Shown here one piece after another: positions 44,401 through 56,000 of a stretch of 64,000 nucleotides of DNA (the first letter of the stretch is position 1; every line of letters starts with the position of its first letter). Both the position numbers and the translations under genes were made by a program. The notes under the pieces were generated by a model. It was not told the DNA's origin. It ran no database searches and saw only the letters and a program-made list of their open reading frames with translations. The stretch is taken from contig NC_072893.1 of NCBI RefSeq assembly GCF_027943255.1, positions 38,462,001 through 38,526,000 of the forward strand, written 5' to 3'. Source of the DNA: Anastrepha obliqua (taxonomy: Eukaryota > Arthropoda > Insecta > Diptera > Tephritidae).

Positions 44401-46340
44401 TTACATAAATACTAAGCTCTTGGCTTCATCTAATAATTGTTTTTCAATATTTATAGGTGCTTTTCTAATACTAGAGATGTATGGATCTGATGTAAAAAGA
44501 AGTCCATTAAATACATCTTCATTTGTTGCTGACCTAGAGCACTTTCTAGCGTGATTCAATCTTATATTTTTCTAATCTTTGTTGCGAGACTCTTGGGCAT
44601 CTTCAGATAAATGGCCAATAGGCAAAACAGCAAAATGTTGAATGATACTTTCGCCATGTATTAAAATTTTGTGAACGGAAGATGGCATATTAGCTCGAGT
44701 ATATGCTCCAAATTTTTCCGGATTAATTGCAAGGCCTGATGCCAAAGTTTGAAGAATTATATAAAATCTTTTAATGAGGTTCTTATCAACTCCTGTAATT
44801 TCCGAAGAACAACTGTAGTTTTCAAAAAACCGTCGAGCTGTATTGCCATCATTGCTGTTTCCGGTACCTTGCCGGGGTTTGTCAATATTTAATCTCATCC
44901 GGCTTCGAAATAAACTTTGCACAAGTTTCTTCTTGTCTTCCTTACTTTTTTTGTCTTCCGAAGTTCTTGCAGTCTATTTTTCAAATGAGAGATTATATGA
45001 AATATGCAAAATTAACTCCATGCATCTAATCCAAGCATGCAATGTAGACAAGCCGTACTCGTATGCATTTATGTTAACTGGCTTTGTATCTATTCTTTCC
45101 AAATTATTCATCTCGCTTGGCTTAGAATTACATACCGTGCACACAGCTGCAGAACTTGTGCCAGTTAGAACTTGTGTAACTTTTCCATCCACCATAGTTA
45201 AAAATAGTTTGTGACTTATTTCTGTTACCTGGTTCTCTCTGTGTATCTTAGACGTTGTCAAATTATTAATTTTATCACGAATATCAGCAACCACCGAACG
45301 GGTTTTCTCCGGGGTTTCTTTCGCAAATTCTATCCAAATTGGTCGGCAATATCGAATTGAAGAGCAAGCTGGATTTTGCCAAATAACCTCTTCTGTTTCA
45401 ATATCTGTCAGCTTTATTGGAACCAAAGACGCAATAAATAAGTTTACATCCGAAACCAAATTTTTTTCATCTGATAAAATTTGTTTATATTCACTTTGTC
45501 CCGATGAACCATCACATCCCCATTTGGTAAACAATTGAAGATTTCTTTTTGTTGGCTTGTAAGCATTTTCAATTTTCAGGATACGGGCTGTAGTATGATC
45601 CAGTAACTCTTGCAGATTAACTTTAACACCAGTATCTGTCACTTCAATGCTGGAGGGTTGAGGATAACATAGTTTTTTTGCGTCTGTCAATACGTTATAC
45701 GAAATATATTAAAGTTCTTCTTAATAAGGCTTAACCGAAGTAATCCATATTGTGATTTTGAAAGATCTAAATCAGCAAACAAACTTAAAGCTTCATCCGG
45801 CGTAAAACAGGTTGCATTGCAAGTTTCACGCAACAATTTTTCCTTTATAATCTTTTTTTCTTTTTTATCGCTCTTTCGCATCATTTCTACAACAGAAGCT
45901 TCATCGAACTCTCCTTCAGACCGCAATCCTTAGACATATGCGTTATGTATATACTCGAGTCCATATTCTTGAACCAATTCCATATGCTTCCTTTTTCTAG
46001 ATTTCTCTGATAGATGATCATAAGACTTTGGTGGCCGTCCACGTTCTCCAGACGCTCCGGGTGTAATATCAATTGGTACTTCCTGGAATTGTACCTTAAA
46101 TTCACTTTCCAACCAAGTCGAGTTATTAAGAAGAAAACGTTGTTTTGTTCGGCTAGATTTGCTCCAGCGATCGTTGAACTTTGATAAGAGCAGTTTTTGA
46201 ATACTTTTCAAAACAAATTCGCTTTTAAATGAGTTCAAATTATATTGTTCTTCTAAGTAATTTTTTATAGCATCTGGTGTTGTGCCGTGGTCAATGAAAA
46301 ATACGCACAATTCTCGTCGAGGCACCACAAATTCACTCAT
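44401..46340 (-). pseudogene. Transib transposase (RAG1 core homologue), broken
   Basis: The gene is read on the minus strand from the ATG at 46340 to the stop at 44401-44403, about 645 codons, the normal length for Transib. The N-terminus has GRPPKSYDHLSEKSRKRK (about 46050-46000). The core has WGCDGSSGQSEYKQ (first catalytic Asp, codon at 45511-45513; equivalent to RAG1 D600), then FLTMVDGKVTQVL (second, 45187-45189; RAG1 D708), then the AAVCTVCNS zinc-binding CxxC 17 residues later, as in RAG1. The third block is HLSEDAQESRNKD (44616-44575; RAG1 E962 region), followed by NHARKCSRSATNEDVFNGLL. Breaks: TAA near 45927, a one-base shift near 45690, TAG at 44974-44976 and TAG at 44572-44574. 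No protein is likely made. Confidence 0.9.
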
Positions 46341-47306
46341 TTTGTTAAGTATTTGGCAAAAAAATTTGTTTGAATTTTGTAACTATTTATGTCTTTCAAA
46401 TATACGCAAAAATTCGTCACTGTTCTTGAGCTGCAAACGCATGATCAAACGTGCGCGTGCATGTTGTATATTCATATGTATGCACTACTTACCAACAATA
46501 AGTTTACGCAATCTAGCAGAAGCTCACAGTAAAATCGTTATTCCAAGAATTCGTTAATTATTAAGAACTTTACTTTCAAACAACAGAGATTTAATAACTT
46601 CATCGTGCTATAAGATGATCTTTTTGTGATACTTCGCGTGGAAGGGGGTTAATTTGGAGGTCAAAGGTCAAAGGGTTTTAATATGAAAAAATGTGTTGTT
46701 TCTATAGATATGTCAACCAAACTAAAAGATTATGTGTTTATTTATTTAGATATATTTTTGATTGATCTTTAATTCAAATTTTACTAAAATTTTTTGAAAA
46801 TTGTTTTCCTTTTCTTAAAGAGAAATTTGGTGTCTAATTAATTTTGGGGCAGGTTGGGGCAAAATTTTATTTTTGATTTTACTTCTACATAAGTTACTTT
46901 ATGTAATGATATTAAAATAACGAGAGAGCCAAACGGAGCTAACTGTCAAAAGTCCATTTGAAGTTTCTAATACGCATACAAAATAAGGTATTCTTTAAAA
47001 AAATGTATGCCTTTCCAAGTTTTGCAAAAAATAAAATTTAAATACTTTTTTAATAGTAAATTGAATGACCTTTCTAACAATATATAACACTTATAGATTT
47101 GCATCGAAGATAATCAAAATATGACCATGTAAACTGCTAGTATAATGTGCATCATAATCGACACTATTTTATGCATCAACTTGCAAGTCATGTTTTTTTA
47201 CAAAAATAATTTAAATAATATTGTTTAAACACAATATAATATGTATTGGACATTTAGTCACATATGTACATAAACAAAATATTCAATATCGAAAATTCAC
47301 AAAACC
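46341..47306. other. Transib 5' non-coding region
   Basis: About 1 kb between the transposase start and the right terminal repeat. No open frame or promoter motif that I can support. AT-rich. Confidence 0.6.
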
Positions 47307-47344
47307 TATTTTTGAGACGGTTTGGAAATTTCTGTCCCATTGAG

Positions 47345-47748
47345 CGACGCTTCGAGTGTTTGAGAGAAATATTCTGCGGAAAATTTTTGAACCTTTGCAC
47401 GTTGTCGACGACGAATATCGCAGGCGATGGAACGATGAGCTGTATGAGCTTTACGATGACATAGACATAGCGCAGCGAATAAAGATCCAGCGGCTACGTT
47501 GACTGGGTCATGTCGTCCGAATGGATACAAGCGCTCCGGCTTTGAAAGTATTCGGTACGGTACCAGCTTGTGATAGCAGAGGAAGAGGAAAGCCTCCTCT
47601 GCGTTGAAAAGATTAGAACGACTTGGCTTGACTTGGTGTGCCCAATTGGCGTCGGTTAGCACGAGAAAGAAACGACTGGCGCGCTTTGTTAAACTCGGCC
47701 AAAATCGCGTAAGCGGTTATCGCGCCAATTAAGAAGAAGAAGAATGCG
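47345..47748 (+). pseudogene. RTE-type retrotransposon fragment, 3' part (after Transib)
   Basis: Resumes at the duplicated CGACG with CTTCGAGTGTTTGAGAGAAA, continuing the copy at 43935-44084. It then runs through decayed ELYELYDD(V)D, IQRLRWLGHVVRM and RGRKASSALKR blocks, and ends with 'gcgataaccgcttacgcg'-related wording (47713-47728) and a GAA-rich tail (47732-47745). This places the Transib insertion in the C-terminal coding region of the RTE copy. Confidence 0.85.
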
Positions 47749-47920
47749 ACCATTGATACCGCCGCGTGACGAATCTGACTCTACCTGCTAAAACGGCAGT
47801 AGAATCGAAAATACTGGGAATATCCCTCCAAAAGCCTTCTTAAAAGCCTATAATTTCGAGAATATCAAAAAATAAAAAAAATCGATTTTTTGAAAATTCT
47901 AAACCACCTGGACCCCTTAA

Positions 47921-48394
47921 TTATATTAAAAAAAATACGATAAAGAGTTTTTATTTTGTTCTTTTTATGAAAACTTGTGAAAAACCGTACAACTCCAATA
48001 CCGCGTATCTCGAGGAATACCTGTATACATTACTAAATTTTAACTAAATTTATATATAATTTTTTTTCTGCTAGACAACTTGCTAGTCTATCCTATTTTT
48101 TGTATAACTAGTACCCCTATTCGATAAGACTATTATTTAGATTATCTTTCAAAAGACGCTCCTCCATGTTGTTCTAAAATAAAATATGTAACTGCGGAGC
48201 TTAACAATTATGTTTGCAAAATTATATTTAAATGCCCACCATGAGCACGTCTAAAGGTAGCAACCGCCAAACATTTGTTTCATGAATGTCCAATTGTTGA
48301 CAACGTCGAGATGTCGATGCTGAAGGTTGTTCAGCAATACTTGGCGCTACATCAGCAATAGTCTCAACAGAACGTCTGACTGAAAGCTTTCATC
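47921..48394. other. Unassigned DNA
   Basis: No gene or repeat recognised. Confidence 0.35.
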
Positions 48395-48870
48395 ATCATT
48401 TTGGCATTACAGTCCGGCGTTGACCATTGCCTCCTCTACAATACGCCTCCATTCTTCTCGACAGTCCGCTTTCGCTATATATTGTGAGCTTTTCATCTTT
48501 CGTACATCGTCTTCTACGTCTTACAACCATCTTCTCCTTGGCCGGCCTCTCCTTCTTGCTCCTTCAGAGTTTGCTTCAAAAACTTTTTTGGTCGGTCTTT
48601 CGTTGATCATTCTTAAAACGTGTCCATACCACCGTAATATTTGGGACGTTATAAACCGCGTTACATTTCCTCCCGCGATGAAAACACTGAGCTCGTGCTT
48701 ATACCGTATACGGTATGTACCGCCTTCTAATCGTATGGGGCCGAATATTCTTCTAAGAATTTTTCTTTGACTGAAACCTTTAGGTCCTTTGAAAAAATAG
48801 AGACGTGAATGATGAATAACCGGAAGCACATTTTCAGTTCCTTTCAGTTGTAGTACAAAGTGGCGCAAAA
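48395..48870 (-). pseudogene. RTE-like ORF C-terminal fragment (second subfamily)
   Basis: Minus strand from 48868: LYFFKGPKGFSQRKILRRIF, then GPIRLEGGTYRIRYKHELSV, then FITSQILRWYGHVLRMINER, then PTKKVFEANSEGARRRGRPR and RRWL. Same block order as the other RTE-type ends, but a different subfamily from 10055-10631. Open over 115 codons. Confidence 0.75.
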
Positions 48871-49835
48871 TTAATCACCCTACCGGAAATCTACATATAA
48901 TTTTTGCAAATGACGTCTTATCATATTTTATACTTGTAAACTACACAGCTGCAGTATACAAACAGACAAGTAATGGAGCACGTAGAGGTCAAAATGAAGA
49001 TTACCGTTACTCAAAATCGTGTTTTTTCATTATTAAAAAAAATGCATGATTAATTTTGGGCCACCTTGAATATCGATTTCGAAATAAAAAAGACCAAAAT
49101 GAAGATTTCCATTACTAAAAATTCTCGTTTTTTAATATTAAAAAGCAAATAAAAAAATTGGATGATTAATTTCGCGCCATCTTGTACTAAGTATAACTGA
49201 ATAAGACTGAATATGTGCTTCCGGTTTTTCATGCACTTTTTGAAAGTGAATTACGACTTTCTGGTTGGACTTTTTATTATTGCTCACGGATTAGGGATAG
49301 ACCAAAATTTGTTATCAAAAAGGAAATTGATTGTGAAAATTAGAAAAGAATGGAAGGAAGTTAATTGGCTATCTTGGATCGTGCTAAGAAAATCCGTCAA
49401 TAAAAATCCAATCAGTGGTATGAGTGATTTGAGAGCCGACTACGATAATTTTTTCGAAATCTTTGCAAATTTTCCAAAAGCAAATATCTATGCTTGTGAC
49501 CCTCAGTGAAGAATAAAAAGTTTCACTGACCAATTTTACGAAATTTTTTGTTTTTCTAAAATTAGAAAACGATCGAATTTCACGTTTTGAGAACGAGCTT
49601 CGAGCTTCAAGGTCACAAAAAGTAGACAACGTTATTTAAAAATTTCGGTGGTTTGCATAACACGACGAAACCAAAACTTTACTATATAAAATAGTAATTT
49701 TGAAAAAGTCGCGACTATGATTTCGTAGTTGTACTCGTATTTGTACTCGTTTGTTTAACGAGTAATTAAATAGAATTTGTTTTCTTTGTGAATTTATCAT
49801 CAGCTAATAAGACGTCTCCAATAATTTTTTTTTAG
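48871..49835. other. Intergenic or intronic DNA upstream of the first recognised elongase exon
   Basis: No exon 1 of the elongase could be found here. A plus frame at 49213-49509 (98 codons) matches no family I know and has no ELO motif. Confidence 0.4.
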
Positions 49836-50026
49836 ATTTACGCATTTCTTCATGGCCTCTCTTGGGTCCTCCATGGTCGATGTTTGCTATTATAGCGGTC
49901 TACCTTTTTATTGTGAAGCTATGGGGACCTAAGTTAATGGAAAGCCGAAAACCTTTTAATGTCATGCCAATCATACGGATTCATAATCTTATTCAGGTGG
50001 CACTCAATGTCTACATATTTACAGCG
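49836..50026 (+). CDS. Elongase exon (first recognised): ELO N-terminal region
   Basis: Acceptor TTTTTTTTTAG at 49827-49835; donor GCG|GTAAGT at 50027. The exon has 191 nt, entering with two bases of a split codon (probably Asp) and ending in phase 0. It reads LRISSWPLLGPPWSMFAII, then AVYLFIVKLWGPKLMESRKP, then FNVMPIIRIHNLIQVALNVY, then IFTA. The first membrane segment and the GPKLMESRKPF block of ELO proteins are clear. Confidence 0.9.
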
Positions 50027-53000
50027 GTAAGTTGACTTGATACTACAAGAAACCACACTGCGGTGACTAACTTTAGTACAGGAACTTAGTGATAAGTTTT
50101 GACAACTTCTTTGTTTCTTATTTAATTTTCATAATTTTTCTATGAAAATATCGTTAACTCTCATACAAAAACCATCTGTGCTGTAATAAATTCGACACCT
50201 TTTTTAAAACCTTTGATTAGGCAACCGGGTCTGAGCGTTTTTTGTCCTGTTCGATGATTCCCTTTAAACGGTTATATCCATAAATCGATAGCAAATTAAA
50301 TTTTAGGAAACTATCTGGAATCTAAAGGCATTAGCTTTAATATATATTAGGTTGGCAACTAAGTAATTGCGAGTTTCACTCATAGATTGCTTCAGTAAAA
50401 AAATAAAATATGTTAAATGCCAGTCTGGCCAGATCCGAGTGTCAAACGGAAGATTAACACAGTACAATTCATCTACTATAAAAAAAAATTATGACTATTA
50501 GAAGGTAAAGTAGAACTATTAAATATCTGGCTGGAGTTAAAAAAATAGAATAATTTAAAAATATCTTCAGAGCTTTCGACTTCAAAATGAATTGGAAGAA
50601 AAATGAAAATCTGCAGCTGCTTTAACTTTCGAAATATTAGAAATATCAGTCAGTTTCGTACTATACAACTTTTAAACGTCCCGTTTTATCCTATTTAAGA
50701 AGTAAATGTACAAGCTGTGCTAGAAGCCCTTGTTAACCCACGCTGCTCTTCGAAATTAGTCAGTGAAGGGGGTAGTATGGTTAATTCGGTGTATAACAAG
50801 CATATTTTTCGAAATTTTTTTGTCGACACAGTTGATTTATTCAAAATTTTAAAATTACTTCATTATAAAGTCATATTTAAAGAATATTGTGTGAAATTTT
50901 CATTGATTTTTATGAAGAAATGAGTTGGTGGCAGCGAATCTTCGCGGACGTCTCATAAAAAAGTTTTATTGCGGTGTCCCTCAGAACTCATTACTGGATC
51001 AACTAAAATCAAAAAACCAAATTGATTTCATCAGCTAATAAAGTTTCGCAGGTAACAACGTCGAATTTTTTTTTTTTTTTTTTTTTAATTTTTTAAAGCG
51101 CTTTGAAGTCAAAACACCGATTTTTCATAAAAAAAACTTGAAAACTTTGTTGTTTTAAAATATGACAAATTTAAAAAAAAAAAACTCGACGTCATTACCT
51201 CGTGAATAAAGTAAAGAAACAAAAAAACCAAATTTGAAAAGAATCGGTGCAGTAGATATGAATCTACAGTGGACACCGACCGTAAAAAAGGCAAGTGTGA
51301 GAAAAACGCGTTTAAAGATTTGTGAAGATTTTTACACTCTAAGACGAACATTTTTTGTTGTTTACTTACATTGAATCATAGGTCTACATAATTTTGACTG
51401 GGTATTTTCCCGATCTTCTCGGCAAATTTTTTTTGGCATTTTTAAAAAAATAAATGTAAAATTATAGTAAAAACTGAAACAAAAATTCACTGCACGTGTA
51501 CAACTGCTCGGTAGAACGGTCAATTTTCAACTAAATGTTCTTTTCAACATAGCATTCGAACACACAGGTACGCGAATTTGTACACGTAGGTCTATCGACA
51601 GGAAGATGGTAACGATGATTTGACAAAAAGAACGGAGCAGCTACAAGAAAATTCATAAACAGGTCGCTTTTGTTTGCGCTGTTAGGTAGCTATTTTCGGC
51701 AGCGTGAAATCCGGTTGGAGAGGTAGATACTTAATCCTTTGTGTCTTTGTCAATTTTACTCTAATGCACTTCAAACTTTCACACAATAATCTTAAGATGT
51801 TATAGAATAATTTAAAAAAAAAAAAAAAAAAAAAAATGAAAAAAAAAAAAATACCATACTACCCCCTGAATGCAAGACAAAACTGAACAACAAAGTTTGT
51901 GTTATTTGGGTGCCTACTCATTGTGCTTGGCTTCACAATTGGCTGTTTAACTAGGTAATGAAGGCTCTGAAGCATACCACTAATCGTTGAACCCTTTCTA
52001 GGAGCCAGTGTTGTATTGATTCAACTATGGATTGACAACTTTATGAGGTTTACCCATAAAATATTTTGGTCTGCGTTGGAGTTCTGCAGAGTGGCCATGT
52101 GCTTTGTGCAAGAGCCAAACAGGAAATTAGCGACCTTTCTCCTAAAATTTTGTTGGAAAGAGCTATGAGTACTGGTGGGGGTAAATACAAGACACAGCGG
52201 CTGTATCATATCATATGGCTACCATGAAAATCATTGGCGATTCAATATGCCTATTCAGTCTTAAGAATGGGGACACTGCAGAGCATTTTCTATGTAGCTG
52301 TTCGGTGTTTCCTAGAATCGGACTTAGGCTGCTAGGTGGCAATATATGGAGTATGGATAAAGTTCGTACTCTTACTCTTCCGAATCTCCTAAGATTCATC
52401 AATGAATACAAAAGATTTCTGGAAGAATGGCCTCAATGGCCTCTTATTCTTCCGGATTTCTTAAGATTCATCAATGAGTCCTAAAGAACTGAGGAAGAGT
52501 TAGGGTAGGCTAGGTTGAAGCGGTTGTCTTGTGGGACACACTCAGGCTCATAGCCCATTGTGATGCCGCGTGGAAGCTTTCCCTATCTCTCCTAAAACCA
52601 GTGCGTGTTTTTCAAATGTGCTTTTTTAGAATATCTCCGATTTCTGCAGAACTGAGATCTTCCAATACATTAAAAAATTATCTGCATAGAATGGTAAATC
52701 TACGTCTGGATAGAGCAGGACAGTGGCACAGAAGGTTCAAAATTGTCTCTTCCTCATAAAGACAACTTCTACCGAAGTCCTGTGCTTACACACCCATCCT
52801 TCGGGCGTACCTACCTATTAGGCAGTGCCTCTTTATAAATGAAATCAGTATACCAATACAATGCTTATTTTGGCTTAGCAAAGATTCTGTGCGGTTATCA
52901 GACGCCGTTCTTACAATTTTCTCTAAAATAAGTAGCTTACAAGTTTGTAAGGGTATGCCTATGTCATTGTCTATGTACTCATCGGTCAATTTGGTGCCGA

Positions 53001-56000
53001 GTCTCGCTCTGCCGTTAAACTCAATGTCGCGATGACCAGGAACCCATTTTATCCTTAAGCGAAAGAACTCAGCCATCTCTTTAAGAGTTGTGCGGCATTT
53101 CATGGCTACCTTGGAGAGTGTCGAATTCTTTGGAAGGGATTTTATCGCCGCCTGGGAGTCAGTGAAAATGTAGATGTCATTTCTAGATATCGCATCGCAC
53201 TGTACCAGTGTCACGGCTGTCATTATTGCCATCAGTTCAGCCTGAAAGACCGTACAGTTGTCGGGGAGTCGAAAACTGAAGGAGATCCCCAGATGTTCAG
53301 AGTATACACCTCCGCCAACCCTGCCCTCGAGCTTTGAGTCATCTTTGTATGCATGTATGGACTCACGCTGTCTTACATCGATCCACTCCCACTCTTCCTT
53401 GAGAGTAGGAGCGTCGTGAACGTTGTAATGGTAAGTGTAGGCGAGAGCGCTTAGTCCACCAATCCGGAAAGCTCCAAAAAGCCAGCCAGGATTTTACCAT
53501 GACCGTAATTCGTATTTTACCACTTACTTAGAGTGTTGAGCCTTATAGCTGCACCTTGCGCGATATGTTTTGGCTGCTGGTCTACCGGCAGGAAGTTTAT
53601 TGTCGCATCTAATTCTTTCGATGGTGTGGTTGACATCGCGCCAGTTGTAAGAACAGATGATAGTCTTAAAAATTGTGTGGAAGCTGGGCAGGAAGGAGTG
53701 TTTCAAAGAAAACGAAACGAAATATACTTAGATTTATTTAGTATTTTTGCTCTTGAGGCTCTTTTTCTCGTTGTTAAAAAGATCCAAATTTTTAATAATT
53801 TCTTCTCTGTATCTAAATTTAATTAGAAACAAGAAATATACAGTTTTTTTAGTTCTAATCTTTTGTCAAGGCACATGCCGTACTTTAGATGTACAACTTA
53901 GTGGTTCTGCCAATTTTGACATACGGTAGCCTAGTTTGGTGGGTAGCTCTTCACAAGGGCTAAAACACCACTAAAGAGAGTGCAGAGAACTGATGCTTGT
54001 AGAACATGTCACACTGCTGCGTTCAACGTTATTATGCACTTACTTCCTGGCGATCTGCATGTTAAACCAATTCCTGCTCAGAGCGCTATTAGGTTGAAGG
54101 AGCTTGGCCTCTGGAGACAATTTCCTGAAGGACATAGTAGTATCTTGAAGCAGATCTCCCCTTCCTTTTCTGTTCTTCGCACTGATCTCTCCATCCGCAT
54201 ACTGGGTTTTGATAGTTGTGCTAGGGCTATCTTTCCGAGCAGGCAAGATTGGAAAGAGGAGAGAATCGGTACGGATATAGATAGCTCTGTTTTCACTGAC
54301 GCATCCAAGGTGGAGTCTGGAGTGTGAGCGGGGGTTTACTCTAAATCAGCCAGCATTTCGGTCTCCTTTAATCTGCCGGAAACAAGCAGCGTTTTTCAGG
54401 CAGAGGTCTTCGCGATCCCGCAAGCATGCAAAGTGCTTCGGGATTGCTGTTGGGAGGGAGACATTAATTTTTTTCCAATAGTCAAGCTGTGATCAAAGCC
54501 CTGTTTTCGCCGTATTGCAGCTCTCTTCTGGTGAACTTCTGTAAGGAGGAACTCAAACGTCTCGAACGTGCAGGAAACATTTCCCTTATCTGGGTTCCTG
54601 GGCACAGGAATATAGAGGGGAAATGAAATTGTCGACGAGATTGCCAGGAAGGTGTCGACAGAACCGGTTTCAGCTGTCCCCTTCTCAGACATCGGTGTCC
54701 CCCTTGACCGTTGTTAAAGGGAAACTACACAATTTTTCTGTCTCATCATGTGCTATTTCGAAAACATTATGGCCTCAATACAATATAAACATAATGCTTA
54801 AGGTGATGGGAATCCACCACCATTCAATTTCCAAACTCATTGCGGTGTTCACTGGTCACTGTCTGATGGGTACTCATGCGGAGAAGCTTAGAATCCCGTA
54901 GAAGGAGCTGTGGGGATCCTGCAGAGAAAGAGACTGTGGAACACTTTCTCTGCAAATGTCCGGCTCTGGCGGCTAAGCGCTTGAGATTTCTTAGTGTGCC
55001 CTTTGGGGATGACTTGAAGAAATTCTCCAGCCTAGATCCCTTTTTTCTCCTCCACTACATCAACAGCACTGGATGGCTGTAGACGGTTTTTCTTACCTAA
55101 ATTTTTTTTTTATGGTAGTGGTCCACATTATGGTATCAAAACGGCACGTAAGTGCTATTTGGAGTGTACCTGGAGTACTCTTGCCATCTAACCTACCTAG
55201 GTACCGAATTTTCTCTTTGTTTACATCCATTGATAACACTCTGTAGCTCAGAACTGAATGGAACAAACAAAAAATGGTAAACGAATTTGTTGACGTGATA
55301 ACGTCTTATAATTCGAAGTAGCCGGCTGAATGCACCAAAAAATGCGGCGTTACCTTGCTTGAACTGCATGTTATGTTATGTTATATTATGTTATGTTATG
55401 TTATGTTATGTTATGTTATGTTATGTTATGTTATGTTATGTTATGTTATGTTATGTTATGTTATGTTATGTTATGTTATGTTATGTTATGTTATGTTATG
55501 TTATGTTATGTTATGTTATGTTATGTTATGTTATGTTATGTTATGTTATGTTATGTTATGTTATGTTATGTTATGTTATGTTATGTTATGTTATGTTATG
55601 TTATGTTATGTTATGTTATGTTATGTTATGTTATGTTATGTTATGTTATGTTATGTTATGTTATGTTATGTTATGTTATGTTATGTTATGTTATGTTATG
55701 TTATGTTATGTTATGTTATGTTATGTTATGTTATGTTATGTTATGTTATGTTATGTTATGTTATGTTATGTTATGTTATGTTATGTTATGTTATGTTATG
55801 TTATGTTATGTTATGTTATGTTATGTTATGTTATGTTATGTTATGTTATGTTATGTTATGTTATGTTATGTTATGTTATGTTATGTTATGTTATGTTATG
55901 TTATGCTATGTTATGTTATGTACTGCTTTGGAGTGTTTTGTTATATTTTGGTTTGGTCTGATGCACAATCGAAATTGAACATATCTTTCATGAATTTGAT

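Larger units (their letters stand above)
44085..47344 (-). mobile_element. Transib (RAG1-like) DNA transposon, full length, inactive
   Basis: The element is 3260 bp. Left end: CACTGTGGGACAGAACC. Right end, read inward: CTCAATGGGACAGAAAT. The two 37 bp ends match at 29 positions by my count. Each has a CAC-type heptamer, a 22-base spacer and a TCAAAAAT(C/A) nonamer-like word (44114-44122; 47307-47315), the layout of a V(D)J recombination signal. Flanks are CGACG on both sides (44080-44084 and 47345-47349), a 5 bp GC-rich duplication as expected for Transib. Removing the element leaves the continuous RTE sequence that is seen at 10240-10270. The single gene is on the minus strand. Confidence 0.92.
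41864..47916. mobile_element. Outer TTAA-flanked inverted-repeat element, split by later insertions
   Basis: The left end AGGGTCCAGGTGGTCTAGA (41864-41882) pairs with the right end, whose reverse complement is GGGGTCCAGGTGGTTTAGA (47898-47916); 17 of 19 bases match. TTAA lies immediately outside both ends (41860-41863 and 47917-47920). The interior between the ends that is not explained by inserted elements is AT-rich and non-coding (41885-42208, 43525-43930, 47750-47895). It appears to be a non-autonomous element that later received the piggyBac-like, RTE and Transib insertions. It shares an AAAAAATCGATTTTTTTT block with 8499-9238. Confidence 0.7.

Noticed and set aside
49213..49509. First exon of the elongase gene
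   Set aside because: The frame has no ELO N-terminal wording and no donor in the right phase; no support for an exon.
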